DNA from: Aureobasidium sp. EXF-3400
Taxonomy: Eukaryota; Ascomycota; Dothideomycetes; Dothideales; Saccotheciaceae
Assembly (NCBI GenBank): GCA_024195585.1
Contig: SWBL01000076.1
Span: 102,221 to 166,220 of the forward strand
DNA length: 64,000 nucleotides
Direction: 5' to 3'
Part shown: positions 23,617-35,150 of the stretch, piece by piece
Layout of the letters: each line of letters opens with the position of its first letter
Numbering within the stretch: the first letter of the stretch is position 1
Notes under the pieces: generated by a model
Databases searched by the model: none
Told to the model about the DNA's origin: nothing
Seen by the model: the letters and a program-made list of their open reading frames with translations, nothing else
Made by a program: the position numbers and the translations under genes

Positions 23617-24986
23617 TTACTGAGAAGCACACTGGACTCTCTCGCCACCTGCGCCGTGCATCTCATCATCTTCATCATCGCCCATGGCAGCACGTTGTGC
23701 GCGTGCACCCTCGCGGTTCGAGTCAACCTTGTCAAGCGAGAAGTCTTCAGTCATGGCATCCGGAGGAGGAACGTTCTGAGGCGAGCGAGGAGGCAGGACA
23801 CTCTCGAGAGCGGCCTTCTGTTCGTCGGTCATGGGACTTCCATCAGGGCTGGTCAAGACCTCGGGGAACTTGACGTCGAACTGGATGTAAAGGTTGCCAA
23901 AGTCGTGGTGTCTGTAAGAAGGCATACCCTGGCCTCTGATGACCTTGATCTCACCTATTCATATTGTTAGTGTGATGATGGGCAAATCGTAATAATGACA
24001 ACATACCTGGAGAGATAACCTCGCCGGGCTTGATCTCAACAGTAAGCCATCTCTCGTCGAGGTGCTCAATGTAGATGGCGCCACCAGCAAGAGCAGTCAG
24101 AAGGTCAATCTCGGCTTGGTAGAAGAGGTCATCACCCTTGCGCTGGAAGCGAGGGTGAGGCTTCTGCTCAATCTCGAACTGAACATCACCAGGTTCGACA
24201 CCAGGCATCTGGTCACCTTCGCCACGGAAGTCAATCTTGGTACCGCTCTGGACACCCTTGTCAACGTGGACGTGCAGCACCTTGCGCTCAACTGTGGTCT
24301 TCTTTCCGTGGCACTGCTTGCAGCGGTCCTTCTCACGAACAATCTCGCCTTCTCCGTTGCAGTCGGGGCAGACAGTCTGGAAGCGCTGGATCATGGGACC
24401 CATCTGGCGCATCATCATCTTCATACCCTGACCATTGCAGCCTGTGCAAGTCTTGACAGCACCCTCCTTGCCGCCACGACCATCACACTTGGGACACAAG
24501 ACGGACTTTTGCAGGGCGAGCTTGGAGATCTTGCCCTTGTACATGTCCTCGAGCGAGACCTTGTGGACGTGGTGGATGGTGCGGGCCTTCTTGGGACCAG
24601 TCTCACGACCCATGCCACCACCGAACATGCCACCGAAGCCACCGCCGCCGCCGCCGAAGAACTGCGAGAAGAGATCCTCGGCGTTCATGCCACCGCCCAT
24701 GCCACCTTGCTCAAGTCCTTCTTCGCCATATTGATCGTACAGTTGGCGCTTTTCTGAGTCTGCCAGAATTTCGTATGCGTGTGACAGTTCCTTAAACTTT
24801 TCGGCGGCCTCTGGCGAAGGGTTCTTGTCTAAAGAGCAAGTCAGATAAGTGAAACTTGAACAGACAGAAAAGTCACATACCAGGGTGGAATTTGAGAGCG
24901 CCCTTGCGGTATGCCGACTTGAGTTGAGCCTCGGAAGCGTCAGGAGCGACGCCCAGGGTGTCGTAGAATTTCGTGTCCTTGACCAT
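23617..24986 (-). CDS. YDJ1: Type I DnaJ/Hsp40 co-chaperone, farnesylated (Ydj1 type)
   Basis: Exons 24986-24881, 24828-24007 and 23954-23617 give 421 aa. The J domain has HPD at residues 34-36, split by intron 1 within the D codon. A Gly/Phe-rich linker follows, then four zinc-finger repeats ([32 protein letters not shown]), then the substrate-binding C-terminal domains. The last four residues, CASQ, are a CaaX farnesylation box, as in Ydj1. It stimulates cytosolic Hsp70 ATPase and helps protein import. A heat-shock-element-like sequence lies about 190 bp upstream. Confidence 0.95.
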
Positions 24987-25675
24987 GGTGCTGGTTGGAT
25001 GAGGGCGCTGTGGTGGTCTAACGGGTGCGAGGACAGAAGCGAAAGTAGGAAAAAACTAAAGGGGTATCAAATCAACAGATAAAAAGCCAAGGACTATAGT
25101 TGAAGAGTGGTAAGCGCAGGCTCTGAGAGGAACAAGAACGCTTTGAGAAGGCGATTGATTTGACTCCGATAGCCTTTCTAGAGCCTTCGATGATTTTCTC
25201 CCGAACGCCGGCCAGAATGCCAAGCCGTCTCAACCCTCTCACTGCTGCTCACAGGAACTCGCTCACTTGCCCCCAAACAGCAATAACAAAGCAAACACTT
25301 TTATCATATGATGCAGCAGCACCAGCACGCAGTGGAGATTTCCAAACACGAGCCAAATTTCAGTTTTTATCCTGTCTCAGACGCTCGTTCTCTGTATTGA
25401 ATGGCCGTACATGACTTTAAACCTGCAACGTCTAGGATTTGGAGTAGCAACCTCTACGTCTTGATCATTTCAATGCAATTCAACCAAACAATGATCTTGT
25501 CCCCAGACTTGGGAGTTGACTGGCCATCAAGAGTCAGTCCATCCACCTGTGATCGGCTTTGGGGCGCGGCTCATGAGCCGCGAACTAGTCAAACCAAAAT
25601 TCTGTTTTATCCGGGGTTCTGCTCTTTCCACTGCTATCTTGAACAACTACTTGAATTGCCGTACACATCATCAAC
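24987..25675. other. Divergent promoter region, 0.69 kb
   Basis: Separates the DnaJ and cytosine deaminase genes. It contains a candidate heat-shock element. No gene was seen. Confidence 0.45.
25176..25188. promoter_or_regulatory. Candidate heat-shock element
   Basis: TTCTAGAGCCTTC matches three alternating TTC/GAA pentamers with one mismatch (GAG for GAA). It sits about 190 bp upstream of the DnaJ start. HSF control of Hsp40 genes is established in fungi; this site is by pattern only. Confidence 0.4.
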
Positions 25676-26436
25676 ATGGAGAGTGACATTGGTTTCCAAG
25701 CTGCTCTCGAAGAAGCTAGAAAGGGCGCTTCTGAGGGTGGTGTGCCCATTGGTGCTTGTCTTGTATCTGTACGTTGAAATGAAGGTGCAACCAAAGAGTT
25801 ATCCTCGCAGTCTGTCGTCTTCTTAGATGGCGCTGTGGCAGTTCAAGCCCGGATCTTGGATGCTCAGGCTGTACTTGCTCTTTATATGTTCGAAACTGTG
25901 CTGATTGTACCTTCTCTGTAGGCAGATGGCAAGATCTTGGTCAGTACACAAAATGCTACACGAAAGCTGCTGAATTGACATTTACATCTTAGGGCCGTGG
26001 ACACAACTTGAGAATGCAAAAGGGTTCTCCCACCATTCACGTAGGTGCTCAACATTCACACAAGGCATTACATGATGCTGAGAAATACTAGGCAGAAATT
26101 GGCGCTCTTGAGAATGCTGGTAGACTCCCAGCTTCTGCCTACCAAGGCGCAACTATGTACACGACTCTGTCTCCCTGCGACATGTGCACTGGAGCTTGTA
26201 TCCTGTACAAGGTGAAGCGTGTTGTGCTCGGCGAGAACAAGACTTTTGTTGGTGGCGAAGATTACCTCAAGCAGAGAGGCATTGAGGTTGTCAATGTCAA
26301 TTCCGCCGAATGTGAAGATTTGATGAAGAAGTTTATCAAGGAGCACCCCGAGGAGTGGTGAGTGTCTCAACCGGCCAATATCCATCCCAATGCTGACACG
26401 TAACGATGCAGGAACGAGGACATTGGTGAGCAGTAG
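25676..26436 (+). CDS. FCY1: Cytosine deaminase
   Basis: Five exons: 25676-25768, 25922-25939 (18 nt), 25993-26040, 26092-26357 and 26412-26436; 149 aa. The zinc site is H53-A-E55 (with an intron between H53 and A54) and P-C82-D-M-C85; the spacing from H53 to C82 equals that of the yeast enzyme. It hydrolyses cytosine to uracil in pyrimidine salvage and is the enzyme that activates 5-fluorocytosine. The end WNEDIGEQ needs the last short exon; reading through would stop directly after the Trp. Five exons in 450 coding bases is dense. Confidence 0.93.
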
Positions 26437-26591
26437 GCTTCATAGCCTCAAAGCCTTGGGTCACCAGTCACTTGTCAACATATTCCTGTCGTGCATCTTT
26501 TGCTCGGCGGCCTCTAAGGCAGAAGTTTTGGTTGTATATTGGACCCCTAGAGCATCATTCGCAACGGTAAACAATTGGAATGGCCGAATCT

Positions 26592-27785
26592 TCATCTACC
26601 TGAAAGTCTGTGGATCTCCTCAAAGAAGAATTTGAGGTCATCAGGGTTAACGAATGGTGTGATTCCTGAGACGATTAGCATATGAATGGGAATGAATATC
26701 ATTACACATACCATGACCAAGATTGGCGATCCATCCTTGCTTGCCACCGCCAAAGCCCTCAACCATCTCTTTGACAACTGCAGTGATGGCTTCTTTGCCG
26801 CCGTAAAGCACACCAGGGTCGGCGTTTCCTTGGAGAACCTTGCCCTTCTTTTGAGCAACAGCGTAAGCCTCCTTGGGTGAGTGCAGCCAGTCCAATCCGA
26901 TAACGTTGTATGCAGTATCGCAGAGGTCGTCGAGAGCATACCATGCACCTTTAGCGAAGACGGTCATAGGGACGACTTCTTGGTTGAGCTCTCTAAGGCG
27001 GTTGGGCAGGTGGTCTGCAATGTAGGTCAAGTATGGCAGAGAGAACTCCTTGAAAGAGGTAGGGGATAATTCGCCAGCCCATGAATCGAAGACCTGGACA
27101 ATCTACGAGAACAGTTCAGCACAAAGCCAAAGTTATATGAATGGGTGAAACGTACCTGAGCACCAGCAACGACTTGCTGGGCAAGGTATTCCACACAAAG
27201 CTCTGCGATCTTTTGCAGCAACTTCTTGCTCTCTTGGGGGTACTTGAAGATCCAAGTCTTGACCTGCTTGAACATCTTGGTACCACCTCCCTCGACCATA
27301 TAGCTGAGCAGGGTCCAAGGAGCGCCACAGAAGCCGTACAGAGGCACACGGCCATCAAGCTTCTGTCTGGTCAAAGTGATGGCCTTGTAGACGTAGTCCA
27401 GGGACTCCTTGACGTCAACATGTCTTTCCATGATCTCCTGGTACTGCTTGTCGTGCGGGGACATGAGTGGGTCGGGGAAATGAGGGCCCTTCTTGTCGAC
27501 CATGATGACTTCCATTCCCATGGCCTGAGGGATGACGAGGATGTCGGAGAAGATGATGGAGCCATCGATAAGGCCGGCGTAACGATCAATGGGTTGCAGA
27601 GTCAGGGTCGAGGCAATCTCGGGCGAGCGACAGCACTCGAAGAAGTCGTGGGAGCCCTTGGCCTCGTGGTACTCGGGCAGGTAGCGACCAGCCTGGCGCA
27701 TGACCCACATGGGCGGACGCTCGACCTTCTCACCACGCGCAGCGCGCAGGAGAAGGTCGTTCTTCATAGGCGGGAATTGAGACAT
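26592..27785 (-). CDS. HEM12: Uroporphyrinogen decarboxylase
   Basis: Exons 27785-27156, 27102-26712 and 26665-26592 give 364 aa. Signatures [10 protein letters not shown] (residues 30-39), [36 protein letters not shown] and the closing NLGHGITPFV are intact, including the catalytic Asp region. It removes four carboxyl groups from uroporphyrinogen III in heme synthesis (cytosol). ATG at 27785 matches the family start. The frame stays open 40 codons further to a tandem ATG ATG at 27905, giving a basic Ser-rich extension of unclear use. It is divergent from MSH1, 192 bp away. Confidence 0.95.
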
Positions 27786-27977
27786 GTCGACGTTTGGCTT
27801 GTGTGTTGGTGTCGGGACAGAGTCAAGACTCGATCGACCAGGTGATCTGCTCAGACAGTCGGACTTGCACCCCGCATCACGCTTCCACCTTTGCACCGAC
27901 ATCATCAACCACAGTCTTTTTTTTTGCCCGACTCAATTGAATATACATCATACATGATTTGACCGTCGACCCTGAGA

Positions 27978-30900
27978 ATGTTCTGCCGGGCTCGTCTGCC
28001 TCTGGCTCGCCTGGCATATCCTCTTGCGACCCGAAGGTCGAACCTTCCTTACTTTGCTGTTCGTGGAGCCAAAACCAAGAGCACTATCAAATTTCAAGAA
28101 CTACCACAAGGCCTTCTCACTCCCGCTTCGCTACCTGCAGTCGAAGAACACCTGGACGATCAGACTCCGGTCTATCCTCGTGTCATACAACAACATCTGA
28201 ACCATGTCAGCAGATTCAGCGACTGTGTTGTACTTACTCGTATAGGCAATTTCTACGAACTCTATGGCGAGCAAGCCGAGCAATATGGCCCTCTCCTCAA
28301 CCTCAAAGTAGCTCAAAGAAAGACCGCTCTTGGTCCGGTGGCCATGGCGGGCTTCCAATACACTCAGCTGGATCGCTTTTTGAAGTCGCTTGTCCAAGGA
28401 TTGAACAAACATGTTGCTATCAGCGAAGAGGTTCGAAATTCTCCTGCTGACCAAGCCAAGAACGGCGGTCTCCTCTACAATCGGAAAGTTTCCCGTATTG
28501 TTACTGCGGGCACCTTGATTGATGAAACTTTTGTCGACCCGTTCGAGAACAATTTTTTGCTAAGCATACATGCCAATCTTGACACAACAGACATTGTCTC
28601 CGCACCGCAAGACGCAGACGTAGGTCTTACATGGGTAGACCTCTCAAGTGGTGATTTCTTCACTCAACGCACCGAACTAGCCTCCCTTGGCTCCGTCATT
28701 GCTCGCATAGGAGCTCGTGAGATCGTCTTAGATTCTAGCTTTGAGCGAGTTGACCGAACTCTGCTAGATCGACTTTTGGGTGACGGGGGTCATGCTGTGA
28801 CATATCACAACCCAGACCCGAATTTTGTCTCTATTGATCGTTGGGCTCCTATGTTAGAAAGGCCCGTTTCGAAAGAAGAATCGCGTTCCTTCTCCGCGCA
28901 AGAGGTACTAGCGGGCTCAATGCTATTAGATTATGTCAAAGGCAGGTTGCTCGAATTGAACGTTTCCTTGAGATGTCCTATCCGCCGCAACCAAAGCGAT
29001 TACATGAGCATCGACAAACAGACCTTGAAAGCTCTAGAGATCCGATCTACCCTTCGAGACGGACTCTTCCAGGGCAGTCTGCTGCATGCAGTTCGGAGGA
29101 CAACGACTAAGAGCGGTGCCAGATTGTTAAGTCAGAGGCTAGGTACAAGATATTTCAGTTCCGTGTATTCTGCCAGTACTGATCATGTTCCGCCTGATAG
29201 TATCACCATCCACGTCACTTCCAGAGATTAACGGCCGTTTGGATTTGATTACAGAGCTGCTCGAGCACGATCAGTTGCGCGAAGAGACCATGTCTGCCCT
29301 GCGAAGAACAACAGATGTTCTGCGGCTGTTGCAGAGGTTTTCCATCGGTAAAGGAGATGCCGACGATCTTCTGGCTCTTGCCAAAACGATACAAATTATC
29401 AACCAGATCGTGAACATGATGAACACACAACTGCCTCAACACAAGGGTGATGTCGACTCTTTTCCATCCTCGTTGTCATTGAGAGCATTGGTAGATCGCC
29501 TTGATCTGGATGGTCCTTCAAAGCTTGCAACTCGTATTTTAGAGGCAATCGATGAAGAGGGCTTGTCTCAACAGCACTTGGCCGAAGAGGCAGAAGCGGT
29601 GGGTGTTGCCGAACTTGCAGAACAGATTGTCGAGGCAGAGGAGCCTCAGGTCAAACCAACCAAAAGCGGGAAAGCCAGCTTTAGAAAGGCCGCGGTAGTT
29701 GCAGAGCTCAACTCTGGAGAATTCTGGATCATGCGTAGGAGGTGAGTTTATATGACTGGTTTCTTATGGTTGTATCTCGTCTCTGACAATGATCAGTGCT
29801 AGTACAACTTTGAAACAAGGGCATCAAAATCTTGACGACATCATGCAAGAGAAGGCACAACTCTACGAACGTTTGCGAGCAGAAATCGGTAAGACCCGAG
29901 ATCTGAGAAGTGCCATGTAGAAACTGACCTGGTTAGGCAACACATTGATGCTCAAGTGGACTCCACAGCTAGGACATTTCTGTCATGTCAAAGGTAAAGA
30001 CGTCCGAGCAGAGATCCAGAATGCAAGGAACATCAGCTCGACCAAGAATACTCGAACCTTCTACCTTCCGGATTGGTCACACTTAGGATCAAGATTGGAA
30101 GACGCAAAACTTCGTATCCGCACAGAAGAGCAGAGGGTACTCAACGATCTGCGCAAGCGGGTAAGCCTCGAGAGAAACGCGGTGTTTTCATTCAGCTGAC
30201 CAGGGGCCAGGTGATCGAAAACCTAGTTAGGCTTCGGCGTAACGCCAATGTCCTCGATGAGCTAGATGTTGGGTGCTCATCTGCGGTCATGGCAAGAGAG
30301 AGAAACCTAGTGAGGCCGGTGCTACACTCCGGGTAAGACTGGTCTGCTTCATTACACCTCAATTAGCTGACCTGCACGTAGCACTACACATAAAATCGTT
30401 GGCGGTCGTCATCCTATGGTAGACATAGGTCTACAGGAGCAAGGTCGCCTCTTTACCGCCAACGACTGTACTGTTGGCGGTGAACAAAGCGTTCTCTTAA
30501 TCACAGGGTACGCTGACTGCTTGATCTTGTTGCTCATCATACTGACCTTCTGCACAGGCCTAACATGGCTGGAAAGAGTACCTATCTCAGACAGAACGCC
30601 CTGATTACCATCTTAGCCCAAACAGGTTGCTTTGTTCCCGCAGACTATGCAGAAATAGGCTTGGTAGACAAGATCTTCAGCAGAGTGAGCCGGCAAAAAG
30701 AACACAATGTAGCAAGGGATATGGTGCTGACGACTCTTCAGGTGGGCTCTGCGGACAGCTTGTACAACCATCAGTCGACTTTCATGGTGGAGATGCTCGA
30801 GGTGGCCGATATTCTCAATCAAGCCACCACACGATCATTTGTGAGTAAAGATCAGTTTCGGTGATTGTAGCCACTGACACGTGAATCAGATCATCATGGA

Positions 30901-31290
30901 TGAAGTCGGTCGAGGAACAACTCCAGAAGACGGCGTTGCTGTAGGATATGCCTGTCTGCATCATCTGCACAACACAACACAATGCCGCACACTATTTGCG
31001 ACTCACTTCCATTCTCTTGTCGACATGACCAAGGATTTCAGACACCTGGCTTGTTACTGTACAGATGTTGCAGAAGAAAAGGATGGCTCATGGGTTTATG
31101 TTCATAAGCTGCGAGAAGGTGTAAACAGGAGCTCGCATGCGCTCAAAGTTGCGAAGCTTGCTGGTGAGTTCGAGAGACCTTCGCCAAGTCTTTGATAGTG
31201 CTGACAGTACTAGGTCTGCCGGATACAGCAATCGCTGTGGCTAAAAGTGTCCTGGATGACTTTGAGCGTGAGAGAAAAAGTTCGTCGTGA
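27978..31290 (+). CDS. MSH1: Mitochondrial DNA mismatch repair protein MSH1 (MutS)
   Basis: Ten exons: 27978-29142, 29201-29741, 29797-29888, 29937-30160, 30211-30332, 30382-30507, 30558-30684, 30742-30840, 30890-31163 and 31214-31290; about 948 aa. A mitochondrial presequence ([20 protein letters not shown]) precedes the mismatch-binding GNFYELYG (Phe92-x-Glu94). The ATPase has Walker [11 protein letters not shown], then STFMVEMLE, Walker [11 protein letters not shown] and the THFH switch. It repairs and stabilises mitochondrial DNA. The first join (after SQRL) and the in-frame 57-nt intron 30685-30741 (GTGAGC, GCTGACG, CTTCAG) are the least certain points; removing the latter restores the usual SRVGSAD motif. 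It converges with the DUF3602 gene (79 bp). Confidence 0.9.
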
Positions 31291-31369
31291 TTATCATAGG
31301 GTATCTCTAATTATTTCATGCCTTGTCGCCACTGTGCAAGCAATCTTCATACCACGCCGAATGCGCAGT

Positions 31370-31992
31370 TTAGTCCTTCTTGCCAAAGAGGTGCTTGACC
31401 TTGTCACCCAAGCTTTCCTTTTCGTGCTGCTGCTCCTTGTCCTTTTCCTGGGTGGGAGCACTGTGGCCTCCATACTTCTCTTTGTAGATGTTTCCTTCAC
31501 CTCCGCGCTGGATTCACAATTAGCCAAGGCTGGTAGCAAGTGTGTTCTGGGCAAACTTACACCAGTGTGGAAGTTGTCGTAGCCTGCAGAGTTGCGCATA
31601 GCAGGCTCGGGGATCACGTCCTCGGAACCAGAGCTCTTGCCGTCAACTGGTCCGACTCTGGGTGAATCGACAATGTTGCCAGCACCTTTGGTCGCAGTTA
31701 GTTTCTCATCTGCTGTATCTTGGTCTGGGATTCACATGCCTCCACGACCGGAAGAGTACTCAGGCTTCGAGGACTCCCCAACGAAGCCTTCGCGCACAAT
31801 GCTGCCGTCGGTGTAGCTGTGGTCGTTTAGTTAGATTCAAATTGACCTGTGTTGTCAGGATCTTTGCTCACAGTGTGTCATCATGGCCGATGTTGCCAGC
31901 GCCTGTTAATATGTATTAGCCATGTCGACACTCGAGTGAGGAGCGTTAACCAACATACCTCCACGGCCAGTAGAGTGAATTCCGTCTGCCAT
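31370..31992 (-). CDS. GRGGAGNI-repeat protein (DUF3602/Par32-like)
   Basis: Five exons: 31992-31959, 31902-31872, 31816-31740, 31685-31561 and 31507-31370; 134 aa. Three copies of G-R-G-G-(A/E)-G-N-I are spaced along an otherwise disordered chain, which ends in a Lys-rich KHLFGKKD tail. This repeat defines DUF3602, which as I recall includes ye​ast Par32, a TOR/nitrogen-regulated modulator of ammonium transporters; function here is inference. Introns interrupt every repeat: two after GGA-G in phase 1 and one just before the Arg of the third. The third intron (31739-31686) begins with GC instead of GT (GCATGT). Confidence 0.8.
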
Positions 31993-32664
31993 GTTGTTCT
32001 TGTTTTATGAAAGTTTCACAGAGAGATCTTTGAGGGAGATATGAGAGAGGCAAGGTCAAGACTCTGATTCTGGAATGAGAATATTGGTATCAAGAGGAAT
32101 GCGCGACTATTTGTTGATCTTTGTCCATGTGAAAGCGATGACGTGGGGGACTCGAAAGAATGCCAAGATTCGTCGCAATCCTCTACCATGATGGCTTTAT
32201 TTCACAATCCCACAAGAAACAAGTGACAGATGGTTACGATATCGGACGGCTTGATCCATCATCTTGATTTGGAAGGAAGTGATGTTGGTGGCAGCGGTGC
32301 AAGGTTCAAGGTTCGGTGCTTATCGATGAGGGCATTATGTTGGATCTCCGTACCGATAAGGACTCAGGGCTGATTATTAGTGACGGTATTTACGAATCAT
32401 TTTGAGAACAGTCTGAGAACATGGAGGGAAGCCCTTGTATAGCATAGAGAAGCTCCGAGGTCAGAGAAGAGTTTTACTACAATGTATCAGTCCTGATACC
32501 CGTGATTAGTAGATGAAAAGGTCATGAACACAAGACATCATCATTAGCCAGGGTTGCCAGTGTCACAAGGTCTCTTGGCAAGCACGAAAGTTCCAGCGTG
32601 CAACTTCTCTACAGGTAGCAAGCAGCCTTTGACGGTAAACACACCTGGAGTGGCAGTAATCATA
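31993..32664. other. Divergent promoter region, 0.67 kb
   Basis: Separates the DUF3602 and CBS genes. No gene, repeat or clear element was recognised. Confidence 0.4.
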
Positions 32665-33210
32665 ATGGCCGAGACACAATCATACAAAGAGCTTCTGACA
32701 AAGTGGGCCGACAAATATCGAGGAGTACGTTGCGCGAAACTTGTGTCTGTATTGTTTCATGCTAACATTCACGCATAGGCAACTGTAGAAGACCTCGACC
32801 CACCCCCAGCTCTCTCGACATCACCGTCGTCGCTTATCTCAAGCGCTCTCATGGCCGCCTACGAAAGAGAATATACCCATTTGACAGTCGTTGAACCCGA
32901 GACGCGGGCGCTCGTGGGCTACCTGTCTATGCCCCACCTCAAGCATCTGCTCAAGTCAGGCGTGGTCCATGACACCGACACAGTGGACAAGGCAATGACA
33001 AAATTCAAGAGAAAGGGCACCAAATACCATGTTATTACTATGGACACTCCTCTGGAAGAGCTTGAGGCTTTCTATGCAGGCGTGACGGAAGACGGCCAAA
33101 TGCCCGCACAGGAGTTTGCTGTTGTAACAGATGCAGGTCGCAAGTTTGTCCTTGGTGTTGCTACCAAACAAGATCTCGAAGAGTTTGTCAAGAGAAGACC
33201 CGTCTATTGA
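32665..33210 (+). CDS. Small CBS-domain protein
   Basis: Exon 1 is 32665-32724 and exon 2 is 32779-33210 (phase 0, 163 aa). After a short helix (KELLTKWADKYRG) the chain reads as a single CBS pair: SLISSALMAAYEREYTHLTV..., TRALVGYLSMPHLK, then KFKRKGTKYHVITMDTPL...LEAF and EFAVVTDAGRKFVLGVATKQDL. CBS pairs bind adenosine nucleotides and act as sensors; no catalytic domain is attached, so a free-standing regulatory module is likely. The partner is unknown. Confidence 0.8.
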
Positions 33211-33574
33211 TCCGACATGCACACCTATCTCCCTTGAGACACATTCCCAGCCCTGCAAATCTCGACGCCCATGTAGAGGCTGGCCATGTCGCACCTTGAT
33301 GGTTCTGAAAGTCAACGCGAAGTGCTTCCCTTCTAAGAGAATGCTTACGACCGAACTGTGCGGAAAGAGCTCTGCCAGCGGGTTCTCATGCTTGAGCCTC
33401 ATTCTACATCCCAGAAACTGTGTCGGAAGATCTGGTAGCATGGCGCATGCATTGATTCGTGCTGCTCGAGGAAGTCGGTTGAGCGCTGGTGCCATCTCGT
33501 ATGTGTCCGTGAGATGGATTGGCGTAAGGAGGGTTGCGGTTAGCAGTTTAGAGCGCGACTCATAGCTAGAATCC
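33211..33574. other. Convergent 3' spacer
   Basis: Lies between the CBS and PP2C genes. Open frames here are short and lack signatures. Nothing else was seen. Confidence 0.4.
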
Positions 33575-34789
33575 TCATCTGCCCATCCGCTTTTTGCACA
33601 CAGCTGCGACAACACTGATGTCGTCGAGTTTTCCCCCCTCTATCGAGAGACCTTCTTCAATTGCACGTTCCATGTACGGACTCTCTGCAAACGGATCTTG
33701 GGCAATGGTGCGGGCTGCCTTGACAAGCTCCTGAGCAACAAACTGCATTCCCCCTGCGTATGTGCTCTGATCATCTGAGCGCATTACTTGAGGGACACTG
33801 CCGGATTGCCATTTCTCCATACTTTTCAGGACATTGTCGACAACTTCGTGTTCCCAGAGGTTGTCCACGACGCCATCAGACATGGCAAGAATGATGTCGT
33901 CTTCTGCGATCGTGACCTTGTCCATGACGGCATTCTTGTCAGGCACGTCAGGACTGTTTGTGCCGAGCTGCCGTGGACAGTCGAACCAGTGCCATTGTTC
34001 GGAAGTCTTGTAGATGATTTCGCGGTTTTCTGGTCGTATGACCAGTATCTGAGAATCACCGAGTTGAGTTACATAGAGTATAGGATGAGGTGGGTTGTTG
34101 GCATCGGTATGCAAGAAGGCACCACAAGCAGTAGTGGTGCCAAACCATTCGTTGGGTTTACTGGTCGCATCTATGGTATGTTGGTAGGCTTTGGAGAGAT
34201 ATGTGACAGGATCCGGCTCCGAGTCATCACCATATGCATCTTTCTCGGCCTCCAGGGCCCAGAAGTGGAGTATGAGGCGCGACCACAAGCTACCATAGCG
34301 TGTCAGCGATATGGAAGGGATGAATCATAGATGTATGCACAAATCTTACGCAGCGTGTCCTCTTTCACGACTAGCCCATGCTCCTACACCATCGTTTGCG
34401 CCTATGAAATTATCGCTGACCAGGACAGCATCATCACCATTGGTGATACCGCGGATCATGTCACCGTTCACGGACGGGCGGCGGTCGCGGCTTCGGTCAT
34501 GGGTACTCAGTGGATCTGAGAAGGAACCCGAGGGAGGTGATAAGAAGGGTGGCGGGAAAGGTCGTGATGGTCGTTTGGCAAATAGGCCATAGCCGGCCTC
34601 GAAATAGTATGCTGATTTTGAAACAACAACTGAGGCTTCATCCGGTACAGGCGTGGTGGTGCCGCCTCTAGGTTCCTCGTTCTTCTGTGGGCTGCGCGAC
34701 GACGTGAAGCGATATGGAGCATGCGATCTGACAAGCGATTGTATTTGTAGCCTTTTGGTCAGCACACGCATGCCTCCCCTGAAGTACAT
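33575..34789 (-). CDS. PTC7: Mitochondrial PP2C-type protein phosphatase (PTC7-like)
   Basis: Exon 1 is 34789-34350 and exon 2 is 34289-33575 (phase 2 join over a 60-nt intron; 384 aa). The N-terminus (MYFRGGMRVLTKRLQIQSLVRS) is basic and acid-free, a mitochondrial-type presequence. PP2C metal motifs are visible: DNFIGANDGVGAW, GHAALWSRL, TTACGAFL, TQLGDSQ, AMSDGVVDN and KLDDISVV. PTC7/Azr1 phosphatases act in mitochondria (in yeast on coenzyme Q biosynthesis). The second ATG (34771) would shorten the presequence by six residues. Confidence 0.88.
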
Positions 34790-35150
34790 GCTGCTGCCGA
34801 GACTGAAGCCCAAGCGATATCGAGCTCGGCCAACTCGTCGCAGGTCATGTCAGTCTGCATCTGTTGAATACACACTGGACCCTATGATGCTGACGGGGAA
34901 GGCGACCGCCTATGTCGGCTCTCGGAAGTCCGTCGTCTGCAACTTCCTTTCTTGGAAAACACACCACGGCAAATCGTAAGAAAACTCAAACCGATGCAAA
35001 GGCATCTCCTTGATTGTCTATATTGAGAAGGGTGAATATGAATAATGATCAGGCCTTGTTGGACCTATCCGAAACAAAACGCCTTTTGAAAGTGCATGCA
35101 AACCCGCCCTAACCAACCAGAAACCTCAAATGCTGTACATAATAATACCA
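34790..35150. other. Spacer between PP2C start and LETM1 end
   Basis: It should hold the PP2C promoter and the LETM1 3' UTR. Nothing else was seen. Confidence 0.4.
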
